Shown in pieces: positions 17,564 through 26,177 of a DNA stretch of 64,000 nucleotides. The notes below the pieces were generated by a model. That model saw only the letters and a list, made by a program, of their open reading frames with translations, was not told the origin of the DNA and made no database searches. Source of the stretch: DASQPR01 sp963724705 (GTDB taxonomy: Bacteria > Actinomycetota > Actinomycetes > Mycobacteriales > Micromonosporaceae); the NCBI GenBank assembly GCA_963724705.1, contig CAVRVS010000004.1:682001-746000 (forward strand), in the 5' to 3' direction. Position 1 is the stretch's first letter; the number at the start of each line of letters is the position of its first letter. Made by a program: the position numbers and the translations under genes.

Positions 17564-17923
17564 ATGGCGAAATATCTCATCCTCATTTACGGCGACGAGC
17601 AGCAGTGGGCCGACATGACCGGACCCGAGTTGGCGAAACTCGATCAGGGGCACGTCGCGTTGCGGGTGGCGGCCAGAAACGTCGGCGCAACGATCCTCGC
17701 GACCCATGAGCTCGAGCCGAAGACGGCCGTCACATTGCGCGCGGGAGCGAGTGGCCGGTTGAGCCCGATCGACGGACCATTCGCGGAGACCAAGGAACAG
17801 GTCGGCGGGTTCTACTTGATCGAGGCGCGCAATCTCGACGAGGTGACCGCACTGGCCGGCGAGCTTTACGAGGTGTACGCCGGCCACAGCGCCGTGGAGA
17901 TCCGGCCGATCAGGACCAGCTGA
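17564..17923 (+). CDS. YCII/DGPF-domain protein
   Basis: 119 residues with the small ferredoxin-like YCII fold. MAKYLILIYGDE starts the first strand, and SPIDGPFAETKEQVGGFYLIEA carries the DGPF signature and the GFY/GGF strand. Such proteins are often found next to ECF41-like sigma factors, but here the neighbours are a molybdenum hydroxylase and an anti-sigma operon on the other strand. Role unknown. It resembles the protein at 44889-45251. Confidence 0.85.
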   Translation: MAKYLILIYGDEQQWADMTGPELAKLDQGHVALRVAARNVGATILATHELEPKTAVTLRAGASGRLSPIDGPFAETKEQVGGFYLIEARNLDEVTALAGELYEVYAGHSAVEIRPIRTS

Positions 17924-17974
17924 GGCGCTTCGTCGGGTTGCAGCGGCTGGGGGAGCGGTGATGCCGCAAGACGG

Positions 17975-18205
17975 TCAGCGGTCACCGTTGTCGACGCTCC
18001 GCTGGCTCAGTCGGGCCAGCAAGCCGGGCAAGCCGGCGACGGATGCCAAGTCGTCGCGGCACTGGTGACATCGACTCAGGTGCTCTTCGTACGCACGCCG
18101 TTCGGTTGGGCTGAGCGCGCCGAGCACGTAGACGCCGGACTCGAACCGCCAGCGTTTGCAGCCCTGGGGACGCGGCCAGCCGAGGTTGGCCGGATCAGTA
18201 GCCAT
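17975..18205 (-). CDS. minimal zinc-finger (ZAS/HC2) anti-sigma-like protein
   Basis: 76 residues. The segment CKRWRFESGVYVLGALSPTERRAYEEHLSRCHQC contains the Cys and HxxxCxxC of the anti-sigma zinc-binding domain, but there is no transmembrane or sensory domain after it (it ends LARLSQRSVDNGDR). It is the last gene of the operon sigma factor, membrane anti-sigma, lipoprotein, ZAS, seven bases after the lipoprotein. It could be a soluble second anti-sigma factor, or a gene shortened by a frameshift. Confidence 0.65.
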   Translation of the reverse strand: MATDPANLGWPRPQGCKRWRFESGVYVLGALSPTERRAYEEHLSRCHQCRDDLASVAGLPGLLARLSQRSVDNGDR

Positions 18206-18214
18206 AGCCGCGGA

Positions 18215-18724
18215 TCAGTAGCCGTAGCCGTTCGTACCGGCGGTTGTCGGCGCGGCCGAGCCACTGACCGTTGCGGCGTGCCAGTGGAATTGGGTGTTGT
18301 CGAAGCTGTCGGCGACTCCGTTCCCATTCACGTGTCCGGGACCGCCGTCCTGCGCGAAGGTATAGAGCGGCTTCCCGTCGTACGTGATCTGAGCCGGACC
18401 GTCCGGTCGGGTGACGGTGGCGAGGGTTCCGCCGACACCGGTCCCCGCGGTCGGCGCGTGTCCGGTTTCTGCGGTGAGTGGCGTCCAGATACGGATACAT
18501 GCGTTGATGCAGTGGATGCTTCCGGCGCTCTCCTGGTCGGCGAAGTACAACGCGTCGCCCGCCGACGTCACCAGAATGGTGCCGACGCCAGCGATGGCGC
18601 GCGCGGATACCGTCGTTGCCCGATTGCCCGCCGGGGGAACCGAGGTGGCGCTATCGGTGCTGCAGCCGGCCAGGGCGAGCGTGCCTAGGACCGCGCCAAT
18701 GCTGCCCATTGTCTTCCATCGCAT
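18215..18724 (-). CDS. secreted-repeat lipoprotein (COG4315-like)
   Basis: 169 residues. A lipoprotein signal ends in LALAG-C21. The rest has the repeat typical of this extracytoplasmic family: ILVTSAGDALYFADQES, a Cys pair in HCINACIRIW, and a second copy PAQITYDGKPLYTFAQDGGPGHVNGNG. ATG 18724 has GGAGGTG upstream and replaces an earlier start at 18775. It sits in an ECF sigma/anti-sigma operon, where such lipoproteins are commonly found. Function unknown; a haem or redox role has been suggested for relatives but is not shown here. Confidence 0.8.
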   Translation of the reverse strand: MRWKTMGSIGAVLGTLALAGCSTDSATSVPPAGNRATTVSARAIAGVGTILVTSAGDALYFADQESAGSIHCINACIRIWTPLTAETGHAPTAGTGVGGTLATVTRPDGPAQITYDGKPLYTFAQDGGPGHVNGNGVADSFDNTQFHWHAATVSGSAAPTTAGTNGYGY

Positions 18725-18817
18725 GTGCGGTGCACCTCCGTTGGTGGTCTGGAAAGTAGTACGTCGTTTGGGCATCGCGGGGATTCACCGTGGGTCGAGC
18801 AGTCTGCGGCCGCGGTG

Positions 18818-19567
18818 TCAGGCCGGGCGGGCGGTCAACCGGATCCCGGGCCGGCTCAGCTCAATCGCCGCGATCTGTGTCACCGGTACCGTCAGTGCGT
18901 AGCCGGCAGTCCCGCTGCGGCCGGTCACTTCGCAGACGCCCACCGAGTAGCTGTGTCCGCTGGTCGTGAGGACGACCATCGTGTAGTTGCCGGGCTCGGG
19001 TGCGTCGGTGATGGCCACCATCGCCCACGGCGGGCTTCCCTCATACAGGAACAGATGGCCGACGACGGTTCCGCTCGTGCTGGTCACGGCGGTCGCCGCC
19101 GGATAACCGGATGCGGCGATGGTCTGCCGGTATCGTTCGGCCAGATGGCGATCGGATGCCGCCCGCCAGTACGCGGCTGCGGCCCCGCCGGCAACAGCTA
19201 TGGCGAGTACGACCGCGGCCGCCGCGAGTCGTAGGACGTGTGCCGATAACGGGCGGGACGTCGTACCGACCCGTCGCGGCGACTTGCGAGCGAGGCGTAC
19301 CGGCCGGCGACGGCGCGGACGCGCGTCGGCGAGATTCGCAATGCGCTGCTCCACTGCCGTCTCGAAACCTGGTCGCGGTTCTCGCTCCGGCACGAGTAGC
19401 AGAAGATCGTCGGCGGCGCGAGCCAGCTCGGCCACCTCATGCCGGCAGCCGATGCAGCCCGCGATGTGCCGGAGCGCCTCGGCCCGATCGTGGCCGGTGG
19501 CCGCGCCGATCGCCAACTCCGCCAGCAGCGGCCGTACCGACTGGCAGTCAGGTGTCTCGTCCATCAC
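18818..19567 (-). CDS. anti-sigma factor with zinc-finger and one membrane helix
   Basis: 249 residues. The N-terminal cytosolic ZAS domain contains HIAGCIGCRHE. One transmembrane helix lies near residues ~112-130 (LRLAAAAVVLAIAVAGGAAAA). The extracytoplasmic domain of ~115 residues resembles RskA-type sensor domains (WAMVAITDAPEPGNYTMVVLTT). It overlaps the sigma-factor gene upstream by 20 bases, so it is made with its partner and should hold it inactive at the membrane. Confidence 0.85.
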   Translation of the reverse strand: MMDETPDCQSVRPLLAELAIGAATGHDRAEALRHIAGCIGCRHEVAELARAADDLLLLVPEREPRPGFETAVEQRIANLADARPRRRRPVRLARKSPRRVGTTSRPLSAHVLRLAAAAVVLAIAVAGGAAAAYWRAASDRHLAERYRQTIAASGYPAATAVTSTSGTVVGHLFLYEGSPPWAMVAITDAPEPGNYTMVVLTTSGHSYSVGVCEVTGRSGTAGYALTVPVTQIAAIELSRPGIRLTARPA

Positions 19568-20099
19568 TCACCTCGAGTTCGCTGCGCAGTCGGGCCAGGC
19601 CCAACCTGATTCGGGTCTTGGCCGTCCCGAGCGGAATCGCCTCGCGTTCGGCGATCTCCCGCGCGGTGAGGCCGTACACCGCGGCCAAGACGACGGCCAC
19701 GACCTGCTCGCGCGGCAGCGTGGCCAGGCCGGCCCGGATCCGGCGAACGTCGGGAATCCGGTCGGCGTGGACACACTCTTCCGGCTCGGTCACCAGGTCG
19801 ATCAGGACCTGCGGGTCGTAGGGCTGGTCGCGGATCAACCGCCGGGCGTCGATCGCGGCGTTGCGGGTGATGGCCAACAACCAGCCGGCGACCGCGCCAC
19901 GTCGCGGGTCGTAGCCGCCAGCGAACCGCCACGCACGTACGAACGCCTCCTGCGCGACCTCCTCGGCCACGGCGGGCAGACCCACGATGCTCAGCGCCAG
20001 CCCGAACACCCGAGCCTGGAAGCGCCGTACGAACGCCGCCGTTGCCTGGGCGTCCCCGGCGGCCATCCCCGCGATCAGACCGTCGTCGGAGACTCCCAC
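19548..20099 (-). CDS. ECF RNA polymerase sigma factor (SigK-like)
   Basis: 183 residues. Region 2 (VFGLALSIVGLPAVAEEVAQEAFVRAWRFAGGYDPRRG, with AWLLAITRN-like ending) and region 4 (REQVVAVVLAAVYGLTAREIAEREAIPLGTAKTRIRLGLARLR) are complete, with no extra domains. The start is GTG 20099. The anti-sigma gene overlaps its 3' end. The promoter lies in the ~180-base divergent gap to the DHA2 pump and is probably self-recognised, but no consensus could be defined by eye. Confidence 0.88.
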   Translation of the reverse strand: MGVSDDGLIAGMAAGDAQATAAFVRRFQARVFGLALSIVGLPAVAEEVAQEAFVRAWRFAGGYDPRRGAVAGWLLAITRNAAIDARRLIRDQPYDPQVLIDLVTEPEECVHADRIPDVRRIRAGLATLPREQVVAVVLAAVYGLTAREIAEREAIPLGTAKTRIRLGLARLRSELEVSDGRDT

Positions 20100-20282
20100 G
20101 TAGAGGTATACGGGCCGCGGCCGCTCGGGGATCTCTCACGGTGGCGATCGGCCTCGGCCAACCCGCGCACTGCGGGTCAGACGACCGAATTCACTCACCG
20201 CACGGGTGGCGAGATGTCGGGCTCGAGGATATTCTGACAGCGACTCTCAAAAAGCTGTAACAGCCATAAAGGAGAAGCTGTC

Positions 20283-21842
20283 ATGTCAGGAACCGTGAAC
20301 CGCCGGTGGTGGGCGTTGGTCGCTATGGCGTTGAGCCTGCTCGTGATCGGCCTCGACAGCACCGTCCTCAACGTGGCCCTTCCCACCATGGCGATCGATC
20401 TGCACGCGTCGACCAGCCAACTGCAGTGGTTCGCGGACGCGTACCTGCTCGTCATGTCCGCTCTGCTGCTGCCGGCCGGCCTGCTGGGGGACAAGTACGG
20501 CCGTAAGAAGCTCACGATCGGTGCGCTGACCGTGTTTGGCGCCGGATCGATCTGGTGCGCGTTCGCCGGCAGCGCGAGCAGTCTCATCGGTGCTCGGATC
20601 CTGCTCGGAGTCGGCGCCGCCGTGTTGATCCCACTCGTCATGTCGACCGTGGTTGTGCTCTTCGAACCCGACGAACGACCGAAGGCGATCGGTGTGATCG
20701 GAGCGGCGACCGTCGTCGGCCTGCCGGCCGGACCGCTGGTGGGCGGCGCGCTGTTGAATCACTTTTGGTGGGGTTCGGTGTTCCTCATCAACGTACCGGT
20801 GATCGCCATCGCACTGACCGCCGCGATCGCCCTGCTACCGGCGGACGGTCCGCCGCGACCCGGAGCCGTGGACCAGGTCGGCGTGGGACTGTCAGCCGCG
20901 GGTTTGGTCGGTCTGACCTACGGTCTCATCGAAGGTCCCGTGCGCGGCTGGGGGTCGGCGCCGGTGGTGACCGCACTGCTCGGCGGCATCGTGTTGCTGG
21001 TCGCGTTCGTACGGTGGGAGGCACGGATCCGGTCCGCTGAGCCGCTCATGGAGCTCGGATTGTGGCGCAACACGTCGTTCCGCTGGGGCGTCGTCGGCGC
21101 GACACTGGCGAATTTCGGGCTGTTCGGCGTCATGTTCGTGCTGCCGCAATACTTCCGCTCGGTGACCGGTGTCGACGCTCTGGGGACGGGCGTACGGACC
21201 CTCCCGCTGCTGATCGGAATGATCGTCGGCCTGCAGATCGGCATGCGCCTGGCAAAACGGATTGGCTTCGCCCGGTCGGCGACGATTGGTTTCGTCGCGC
21301 TCGCCGCTGGTTTGGTCATCGGCACCACTACCGGCGTCCACACCGGATTCGCGTTGATTGGCGCCTGGACCGCGCTGGCCGGCTTCGGCACCGGCATGGG
21401 CCTGATCGGCGCGCAGAGCGCGGCGTTGAACACGCTCGAGAAGGCTCGAGCCGGCGCGGGCTCCGCGGTCATGCAGGCGATGCGGCAGGTCGGCAGCGTC
21501 ACCGGAATCGCCGCGCTCGGTGCGGTGCTCAACGGCGTGTACCGCGCCGACGTGCACACCGCCGGCCTACCGAGCAGCGCCGCGATATCCGTTCGCGACA
21601 GCGTGGCGTCCGGCGTTGCGGTCGGGCAGCAGTTGCACGCCCCGTCGGTCGTACAGTCGGCCCAGCACGCGTTCGCCACCGGCATGGGAGCCGTGCTGTG
21701 GACGTCCACCGCGGTATGTCTGGCCGCGGCGATCCTGGTGTTTGTGTTCCTGCCGAACACCGGTCGCGTCGGCCAGCGGACCGGCGATGCGGGACAATCG
21801 GAGGGTGCCGTCGTCGAACCCGAGCCCCAGCCCACAGCGTGA
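20283..21842 (+). CDS. DHA2-family (14-helix) MFS drug efflux transporter
   Basis: 519 residues with about 14 hydrophobic segments. Signature motifs are LDSTVLNVALPTM in helix 1, LLGDKYGRKK between helices 2 and 3 (motif A) and GAATVVGLPAGPLVGG in helix 5 (motif C, antiporter). This matches the EmrB/QacA proton-antiport group. AAGGAGAAG lies before the ATG. The upstream region has ACAGC (20237-20241) and GCTGT (20254-20258) half-sites that may bind the TetR repressor encoded one base downstream of this gene. Confidence 0.9.
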   Translation: MSGTVNRRWWALVAMALSLLVIGLDSTVLNVALPTMAIDLHASTSQLQWFADAYLLVMSALLLPAGLLGDKYGRKKLTIGALTVFGAGSIWCAFAGSASSLIGARILLGVGAAVLIPLVMSTVVVLFEPDERPKAIGVIGAATVVGLPAGPLVGGALLNHFWWGSVFLINVPVIAIALTAAIALLPADGPPRPGAVDQVGVGLSAAGLVGLTYGLIEGPVRGWGSAPVVTALLGGIVLLVAFVRWEARIRSAEPLMELGLWRNTSFRWGVVGATLANFGLFGVMFVLPQYFRSVTGVDALGTGVRTLPLLIGMIVGLQIGMRLAKRIGFARSATIGFVALAAGLVIGTTTGVHTGFALIGAWTALAGFGTGMGLIGAQSAALNTLEKARAGAGSAVMQAMRQVGSVTGIAALGAVLNGVYRADVHTAGLPSSAAISVRDSVASGVAVGQQLHAPSVVQSAQHAFATGMGAVLWTSTAVCLAAAILVFVFLPNTGRVGQRTGDAGQSEGAVVEPEPQPTA

Positions 21843-21843
21843 C

Positions 21844-22494
21844 ATGCCGAGCACGCCACTAGGACTGCGCGAGCGCAAGAAAGTGCGGACCCGGGCCGCA
21901 CTGCAACGCCATGCCCTGCGACTGTTCACGGAGAAGGGCTACCGCGACACGACCATCGAACAGATCGCCGAGGCGGCCGAGGTTTCGCCCAGCACGTTCT
22001 TCCGCTACTTCGCCACGAAGGAAGACACGGTGCTGGGCGATTACTTCGACGCCCGGGTGGTGGGCTTTTTCCGCGAGGCGCCCGCGCGGATGAGCCCGGT
22101 GCAGGCGATGAAATACGCCATGGAGCGACTTATCGAATCGATGTCGCCCGAAGATCTGGAGCTGGAACTCAAACGAAACCAGCTCATCGCGACCGTGCCT
22201 GAGCTGCAACGCGGCATGATCGAGGAAATGCTTCGGCCCATGCGATTGTTGGCCGCCGCCCTCGCCGAACGGCTCGGAACCACTCCCGACGATCCCTTCT
22301 GTACGGCGTACGCCGGCGCGTTGATCGGCGGCCTGGTCGCGCTTTCCGGCCACCAGGACACGGAGGGCGTCCCGGATCTCGCAAGAATCGTGCAAGGCGC
22401 CGACATTCTCGACCAAGTGCTGCGGACGCCGGCGCGACGAACGTCGGCGCGAAGAACGACATCCGAGGGCCGTGCGGGCCGCGCCACCACGTGA
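21844..22494 (+). CDS. TetR-family regulator of the efflux pump
   Basis: 216 residues. The TetR HTH is clear (KKVRTRAALQRHALRLFTEKGY, TTIEQIAEAAEVSPSTFFRYFATKEDTV). The ligand domain ends in a basic tail, RTPARRTSARRTTSEGRAGRATT, which contains a small 15-base duplication. ATG 21844 follows the stop of the pump by one base, so the two are co-transcribed and this protein probably represses the pair until a drug is bound. Confidence 0.85.
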   Translation: MPSTPLGLRERKKVRTRAALQRHALRLFTEKGYRDTTIEQIAEAAEVSPSTFFRYFATKEDTVLGDYFDARVVGFFREAPARMSPVQAMKYAMERLIESMSPEDLELELKRNQLIATVPELQRGMIEEMLRPMRLLAAALAERLGTTPDDPFCTAYAGALIGGLVALSGHQDTEGVPDLARIVQGADILDQVLRTPARRTSARRTTSEGRAGRATT

Positions 22495-22578
22495 CCGTCC
22501 GCACGCCTGGAGGTCGCGCGCCGCGATAATCGAAACGCCGGTCCGGCGCCCGACGCCACGAAGAGCGGTCGACTGCGG

Positions 22579-23277
22579 CTAACGAGGCGACGGCACCCTC
22601 GATCGGGACGACCGGCGCAGCAACGTAATGGCCATCACAACCACGCAAACGCCGATGACGCCGGCCGCGATGAGGAGCCAACGCGTCCGGTGGGATTGGG
22701 CTACGGCGCCGGCGTTAGCGGCGTTGGCCGCCTGGGCCGCGTTGCCCGCGTTGGCGGAGCTCGTCGGCTGCGGGCGGCTCGGGGCGGTCGCCGCGGCGGT
22801 CAAGCCGGGCACGCCGAGCGAGGTCAGCAGCGGACGAAATGTGTCCGGAGCGTGATACCAGCCGCCGGTGGTCTTCGTACCCAGCACCGGCTGCCCGGCC
22901 GCTGTGAACGTCACGGGACCGTCCGCCGCCAACGGATAGGCATCCTGCGTCAACGTATCCGGCTTCGGATTGGCGCCCGGCACGCGGTAGTTGAGCTCGT
23001 ACCGTGGCCCGAGAGCCCCGGTCGGCGCCGTGCTGGAAAGCGCCATCGCGCCGTCCGACCCGGGCCCGAACATCGCAACGAAGAGCCCACTGGCGTCGCC
23101 CAGCTGCCCCAGCCCCTCGCTGCTACCGGGCTCGCCATCGCCGCCGACCACGATCGGCGCCGAGATACCGGGTCCGGTGATAGTTGCCTGGTCCGCGCCC
23201 TTCGCCGCGGCCGGGCCCGCCATCATCACAACGGCCAAACCAGCCACCGCCACCACCACAAACATGCGCCGAATCAT
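22579..23277 (-). CDS. secreted protein with C-terminal membrane anchor, unknown function
   Basis: 232 residues. A signal peptide (MIRRMFVVVAVAGLAVVMMAGPAAAK) is followed by an extracytoplasmic domain of ~140 residues (RYELNYRVPG, PVTFTAAGQP, GTKTTGGWYHAPDTF), an Ala/Asn-rich linker (ANAGNAAQAANAANAG) and a C-terminal helix WLLIAAGVIGVCVVVMAITLL with a basic tail. It is the third gene of an ECF sigma, membrane protein, secreted protein operon and may be a cell-envelope sensor or target. Family not recognised with certainty. Confidence 0.75.
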   Translation of the reverse strand: MIRRMFVVVAVAGLAVVMMAGPAAAKGADQATITGPGISAPIVVGGDGEPGSSEGLGQLGDASGLFVAMFGPGSDGAMALSSTAPTGALGPRYELNYRVPGANPKPDTLTQDAYPLAADGPVTFTAAGQPVLGTKTTGGWYHAPDTFRPLLTSLGVPGLTAAATAPSRPQPTSSANAGNAAQAANAANAGAVAQSHRTRWLLIAAGVIGVCVVVMAITLLRRSSRSRVPSPR

Positions 23278-23289
23278 GGCCCCGTCCCC

Positions 23290-24079
23290 TCAATCGCCGG
23301 TTGCACTGATTACACCGGTGCACTGAATACACCGGTCGCAGTGAATACACCGGCGCGATCGAGAAGGTTCCCGCTACCCCATCGCCGGACGCGAGTGCGA
23401 GTGCCGCGGTGAGCGGGCGGACGCCGTCGAGGCGGTAGGTGATGTTGCCCTCGGTCCAGATCAAGGTGCCGTCCGTCCGCCGGGCCGAGCCGGAGTCCTC
23501 GCTGCCATCGGGAAAGACGTAGACGAGCGTGGTCGGTTTGTCGAACCACACAGCGTCGTGTCCGTTGACCTCGACGCGCTGGGCCAAGCCGCCGGCAATG
23601 TACTTATCCCACAGGACCCCGAGATCGCCCCGGAACTCGTCGATCTGGACCGGACCGGAGGGCAACGCGTATCGCAACGAGACCACCCTTTGGTCCGAGA
23701 CCGTGACCGACGCGGGCACGCCGAGCGCGCGTGGCACCCGTACCGCAAAACCAACCTCGCGCTCGGCGGCCGCAAGGTCCGCCGCGTGCGTGCCGGGAAG
23801 CGCCGGATTCGACGCTGGCGGCGGTCCGGGCTCGCGACGCACCTCCGTCCCGCCGAACCCAAACACGTGCGTAATCGCACCGCGCACCGGCGCGGAGACG
23901 GCGGCCGACACCCCGACGGCGGCCAGCAACGCGGCCAGTGCGGCCACCCATCGGCGCCATTTGCGGGTACGCCGCCGCGGCGCGCTGACAGCGGCCAGCA
24001 CCAGATCGGCCATGTCGTCGCGGGCCTCGACGGTGATGCCGCGCCCCAACTCGCGAAGTTCGTCACGAAGGTCAGTCAT
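23290..24079 (-). CDS. membrane-bound anti-sigma-like protein with repeated C-terminal tail
   Basis: The N-terminal ~45 residues are cytosolic, then a helix WVAALAALLAAVGVSAAVSAPV, then an extracytoplasmic domain of ~190 residues (ADLAAAEREVGFAVRVPRALG, VSLRYALPSGPVQIDEF, FPDGSEDSGSARRTDGTLIWTEG). ATG 24079 overlaps the sigma-factor stop. As written the frame runs on to 23123, deep into the next gene. In the neighbouring frame a 6-residue repeat (GVFTAT, GVFSAP, GVISAT) ends at TGA 23290-23292, fifteen bases before the next ATG. Two one-base losses in or before the DNA repeat would restore this reading, so I give 23290 as the likely end. Confidence 0.6.
23301..23353. repeat. three 17-18-bp tandem repeats at a gene end
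   Basis: TTGCACTGATTACACCGG (23301-23318), TGCACTGAATACACCGG (23319-23335, one base shorter) and TCGCAGTGAATACACCGG (23336-23353). Read on the minus strand, 18-base units keep frame and encode a 6-residue repeat; the 17-base unit breaks it. The array ends a few bases before the Shine-Dalgarno of the next gene. Confidence 0.75.
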
Positions 24080-24698
24080 CGCCCGCACCTACCTCGACGC
24101 GCTGGTCGGCCAGGATGCGCCGGAGTCGGTCCAGCCCGCGTGCGGCTCGCGATTTCACCGTGCCCCTGGGCAGGTTCAACGCGGTGGCGGTCTCGGCTTC
24201 CGAGAGATCGAGCAGATAGCGGAGCGCGAGAACCTCCCGATCCGCAGCGCGCAGCGCGCCCAGTGCCTTGATCAGCTCTTCGCGGCGTTCGCCGGTGAGT
24301 GCGTTGATCGTAGGTTCGTCCTCAAGGATGTCGTTGTGCCAGTTGGCGGCGCGGTCAGCCAGGTTGCGGGCCCGCGATCGTGCGCGCGTCGTGTTGTGGG
24401 TCTGGTTGACGACGATGCGTAGCAACCACGGCCGGAAGGATTCCCGGGTACGGAAGCGCGACAGTGCTGTGTAGGCCGACACGAATGCCTCCTGGACGAC
24501 GTCGTCGGCGTCGCTGCCGGCGCCGCAGAGGATCGCCGTGCGTTGTGCCAGCGCGCTGTAGCGGACGACCAGGATCCGGAACAGATCCCGCTCGCCTGCC
24601 GTTACTCGGGCGATCACCTCGGCGTCGTCCGTGTCGTTCCCCCTCGTAGGTCGTGTGTCTCTTGTACACCGCGCGCGGCGACGAGGTTCCCTTCCCAA
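24072..24698 (-). CDS. ECF RNA polymerase sigma factor
   Basis: Up to 208 residues. Region 2 (FRILVVRYSALAQRTAILCGAGSDADDVVQEAFVSAYTAL, FRPWLLRIVVNQTHN) and region 4 (ALRAADREVLALRYLLDLSEAETATALNLPRGTVKSRAARGLDRLR) are intact. The first ~25 residues (basic, Arg-rich) are doubtful; the real start may be nearer the segment DTDDAEVIARV, about 20 codons in. The stop overlaps the start of the membrane-bound anti-sigma-like gene. It diverges from the ROK regulator gene. Confidence 0.82.
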   Translation of the reverse strand: MGREPRRRARCTRDTRPTRGNDTDDAEVIARVTAGERDLFRILVVRYSALAQRTAILCGAGSDADDVVQEAFVSAYTALSRFRTRESFRPWLLRIVVNQTHNTTRARSRARNLADRAANWHNDILEDEPTINALTGERREELIKALGALRAADREVLALRYLLDLSEAETATALNLPRGTVKSRAARGLDRLRRILADQRVEVGAGDD

Positions 24699-24813
24699 CG
24701 AGTCGTCTTTTCCAAGCCGATCCGACGGGAGCTCGTCGCGATGGCCGTGGATCCGACCCAGCCGCCGGGGTGAGCGATCTGAGAGGGCGTCTCGTAACGC
24801 TTCGGCAACACCA

Positions 24814-24874
24814 TTGACACCCTCGGGGCCGTGAAGTTAGGTTCTCGCTTACTTGTTCTACAGAGTCAAGTAAG
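24814..24874 (+). promoter_or_regulatory. promoter and palindromic operator of the ROK gene
   Basis: TTGACA (24814-24819) is followed after 18 bases by TAGGTT (24838-24843). Directly downstream lies a perfect inverted repeat CTTACTTG (24848-24855) / CAAGTAAG (24867-24874) with an 11-base centre, covering the expected transcript start and ending 12 bases before the ATG. This is the place for an autorepressing ROK operator. Elements seen, role inferred. Confidence 0.6.
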
Positions 24875-24886
24875 TCGGGAGCACTC

Positions 24887-26083
24887 ATGGCGGCAAAGGG
24901 TGATCAGGGCACGGTACGTGCGCTGAATCGGCGCCTCATCCTGCGCCTGCTTCGAGAGCAGGGCCCGACCAGCCGGACCGATCTCGCGGAACTGTCCGGC
25001 CTGAGCAACGGGGCGATCACGCGGATCGTCGGCGAGCTCATCGACGAAGGTTTCCTGGTCGAGCGCTCGATCGGCAACTCGACCGGCGGCCGGCGGCCGG
25101 TGCTCCTCGATCTCGACACGTCCGTACGCGTCGTCGCCGGCCTGAAGCTGATGGACGACGAGATCCTCTCGGTCCTCGTCGACATCAAGGGCGCGGTCGT
25201 CGCCGACGCCCGCGTACCGCTTCGATCGCATCGAATCGCCGACGTGATGGACCTTGCCGCGACGGCCATCGACGACCTGCTCTCCTCGATCGACGTCAGG
25301 CATGATCGGCTTGGCGGCATCGGCTTGTGCATGCCGGGTTCGATCGACTGGCGCGCCGGCGTGTGCCGGCTCTCGCCGTTCTTCGGCTGGGTTGATGTGC
25401 CGGTCGCACAACTCCTGCAAGACCGCACCGGAGTCCCGGTCACGGTCGACAACGACGTCAATGCCCTTGCGGTGGCGGAAAGCCTCGTCGGACCGAGTCG
25501 GCAGGTTCGCGACTTCGCCGTCATCACGCTCGGGCGCGGCGTCGGGGCCGGACTCGTCCAGGGTGGGCGCGTCTACCGCGGCTCGGCCGGCGGCGCCGGC
25601 GAGTTCGGTCACACGGTGAGCCAGATCAACGGTCGCGCGTGCGAATGCGGAAAGGCCGGCTGCCTCGAGGCGTACGTCGGCGAACATGCCCTGCTCGAAC
25701 GGCTTCACGCACTGGGCGGGCGCTTCGTCGGCATCACCGTGCCCGGCTTCATCGCACTCGTCCGCGGCGGAGACCCCGACGCTGTCTCGATCTACGCCGA
25801 GCTGACCGAGCGGCTCGGCGTCGCGATCGCGAACCTCATCAACTTGGTCGACCCGGAACTTGTCGTCCTCGGCGGCGAAGGCGCCTTCCTGGACGAGACG
25901 TTCGTCGCCGACGTGCGGCCGTACGTCGAGGCGAACACGTTCGGCGGTCTCGACGACGCGTTCGAACTTCGGCTGGACCCCGCCCGCGCCGAGGGCACGG
26001 CATGGTCGCGTGGCGCCGCGAGCCTCGCGATGGAACACATCTTCGATCCACTGATTCAGAGCCAAGACCTGGCCCGAGTCTGA
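24887..26083 (+). CDS. ROK-family transcriptional regulator of the alpha-glucan operon
   Basis: 398 residues. An N-terminal winged HTH (RRLILRLLREQGPTSRTDLAELSGLSNGAITRIVGELI) is followed by a ROK sugar-kinase-like domain. The zinc motif has the usual His in EFGHTVSQ and Cys residues in CECGKAGCLEAY. Nucleotide-binding features (VDNDVNALAVAE, GRGVGAGLV) remain, so a kinase function is not excluded, but the HTH points to a NagC/XylR-type repressor. The gene is followed by a sugar-binding protein and two permeases and should sense a sugar from their substrate. A palindrome lies just upstream. Confidence 0.88.
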   Translation: MAAKGDQGTVRALNRRLILRLLREQGPTSRTDLAELSGLSNGAITRIVGELIDEGFLVERSIGNSTGGRRPVLLDLDTSVRVVAGLKLMDDEILSVLVDIKGAVVADARVPLRSHRIADVMDLAATAIDDLLSSIDVRHDRLGGIGLCMPGSIDWRAGVCRLSPFFGWVDVPVAQLLQDRTGVPVTVDNDVNALAVAESLVGPSRQVRDFAVITLGRGVGAGLVQGGRVYRGSAGGAGEFGHTVSQINGRACECGKAGCLEAYVGEHALLERLHALGGRFVGITVPGFIALVRGGDPDAVSIYAELTERLGVAIANLINLVDPELVVLGGEGAFLDETFVADVRPYVEANTFGGLDDAFELRLDPARAEGTAWSRGAASLAMEHIFDPLIQSQDLARV

Positions 26084-26177
26084 CGTTCGACCGCGGTTTC
26101 GCCCAATCCTGCTTGAGACGTGTCCGCGCAAGGCACGTCCACCGCCTCCAAACCCCCATCATCTCAAGGAGTCCTGC

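Noticed and set aside
17900..17977. TGA at the end of the small ZAS gene read as selenocysteine (followed by PSCG)
   Set aside because: The frame beyond it is antisense to the YCII gene, and no SECIS-like stem was recognised just after the TGA.
20230..20275. A defined -35/-10 promoter for the DHA2 pump (TATTCT at 20230)
   Set aside because: No convincing -35 lies at the right distance; only the ACAGC/GCTGT half-sites are mentioned.
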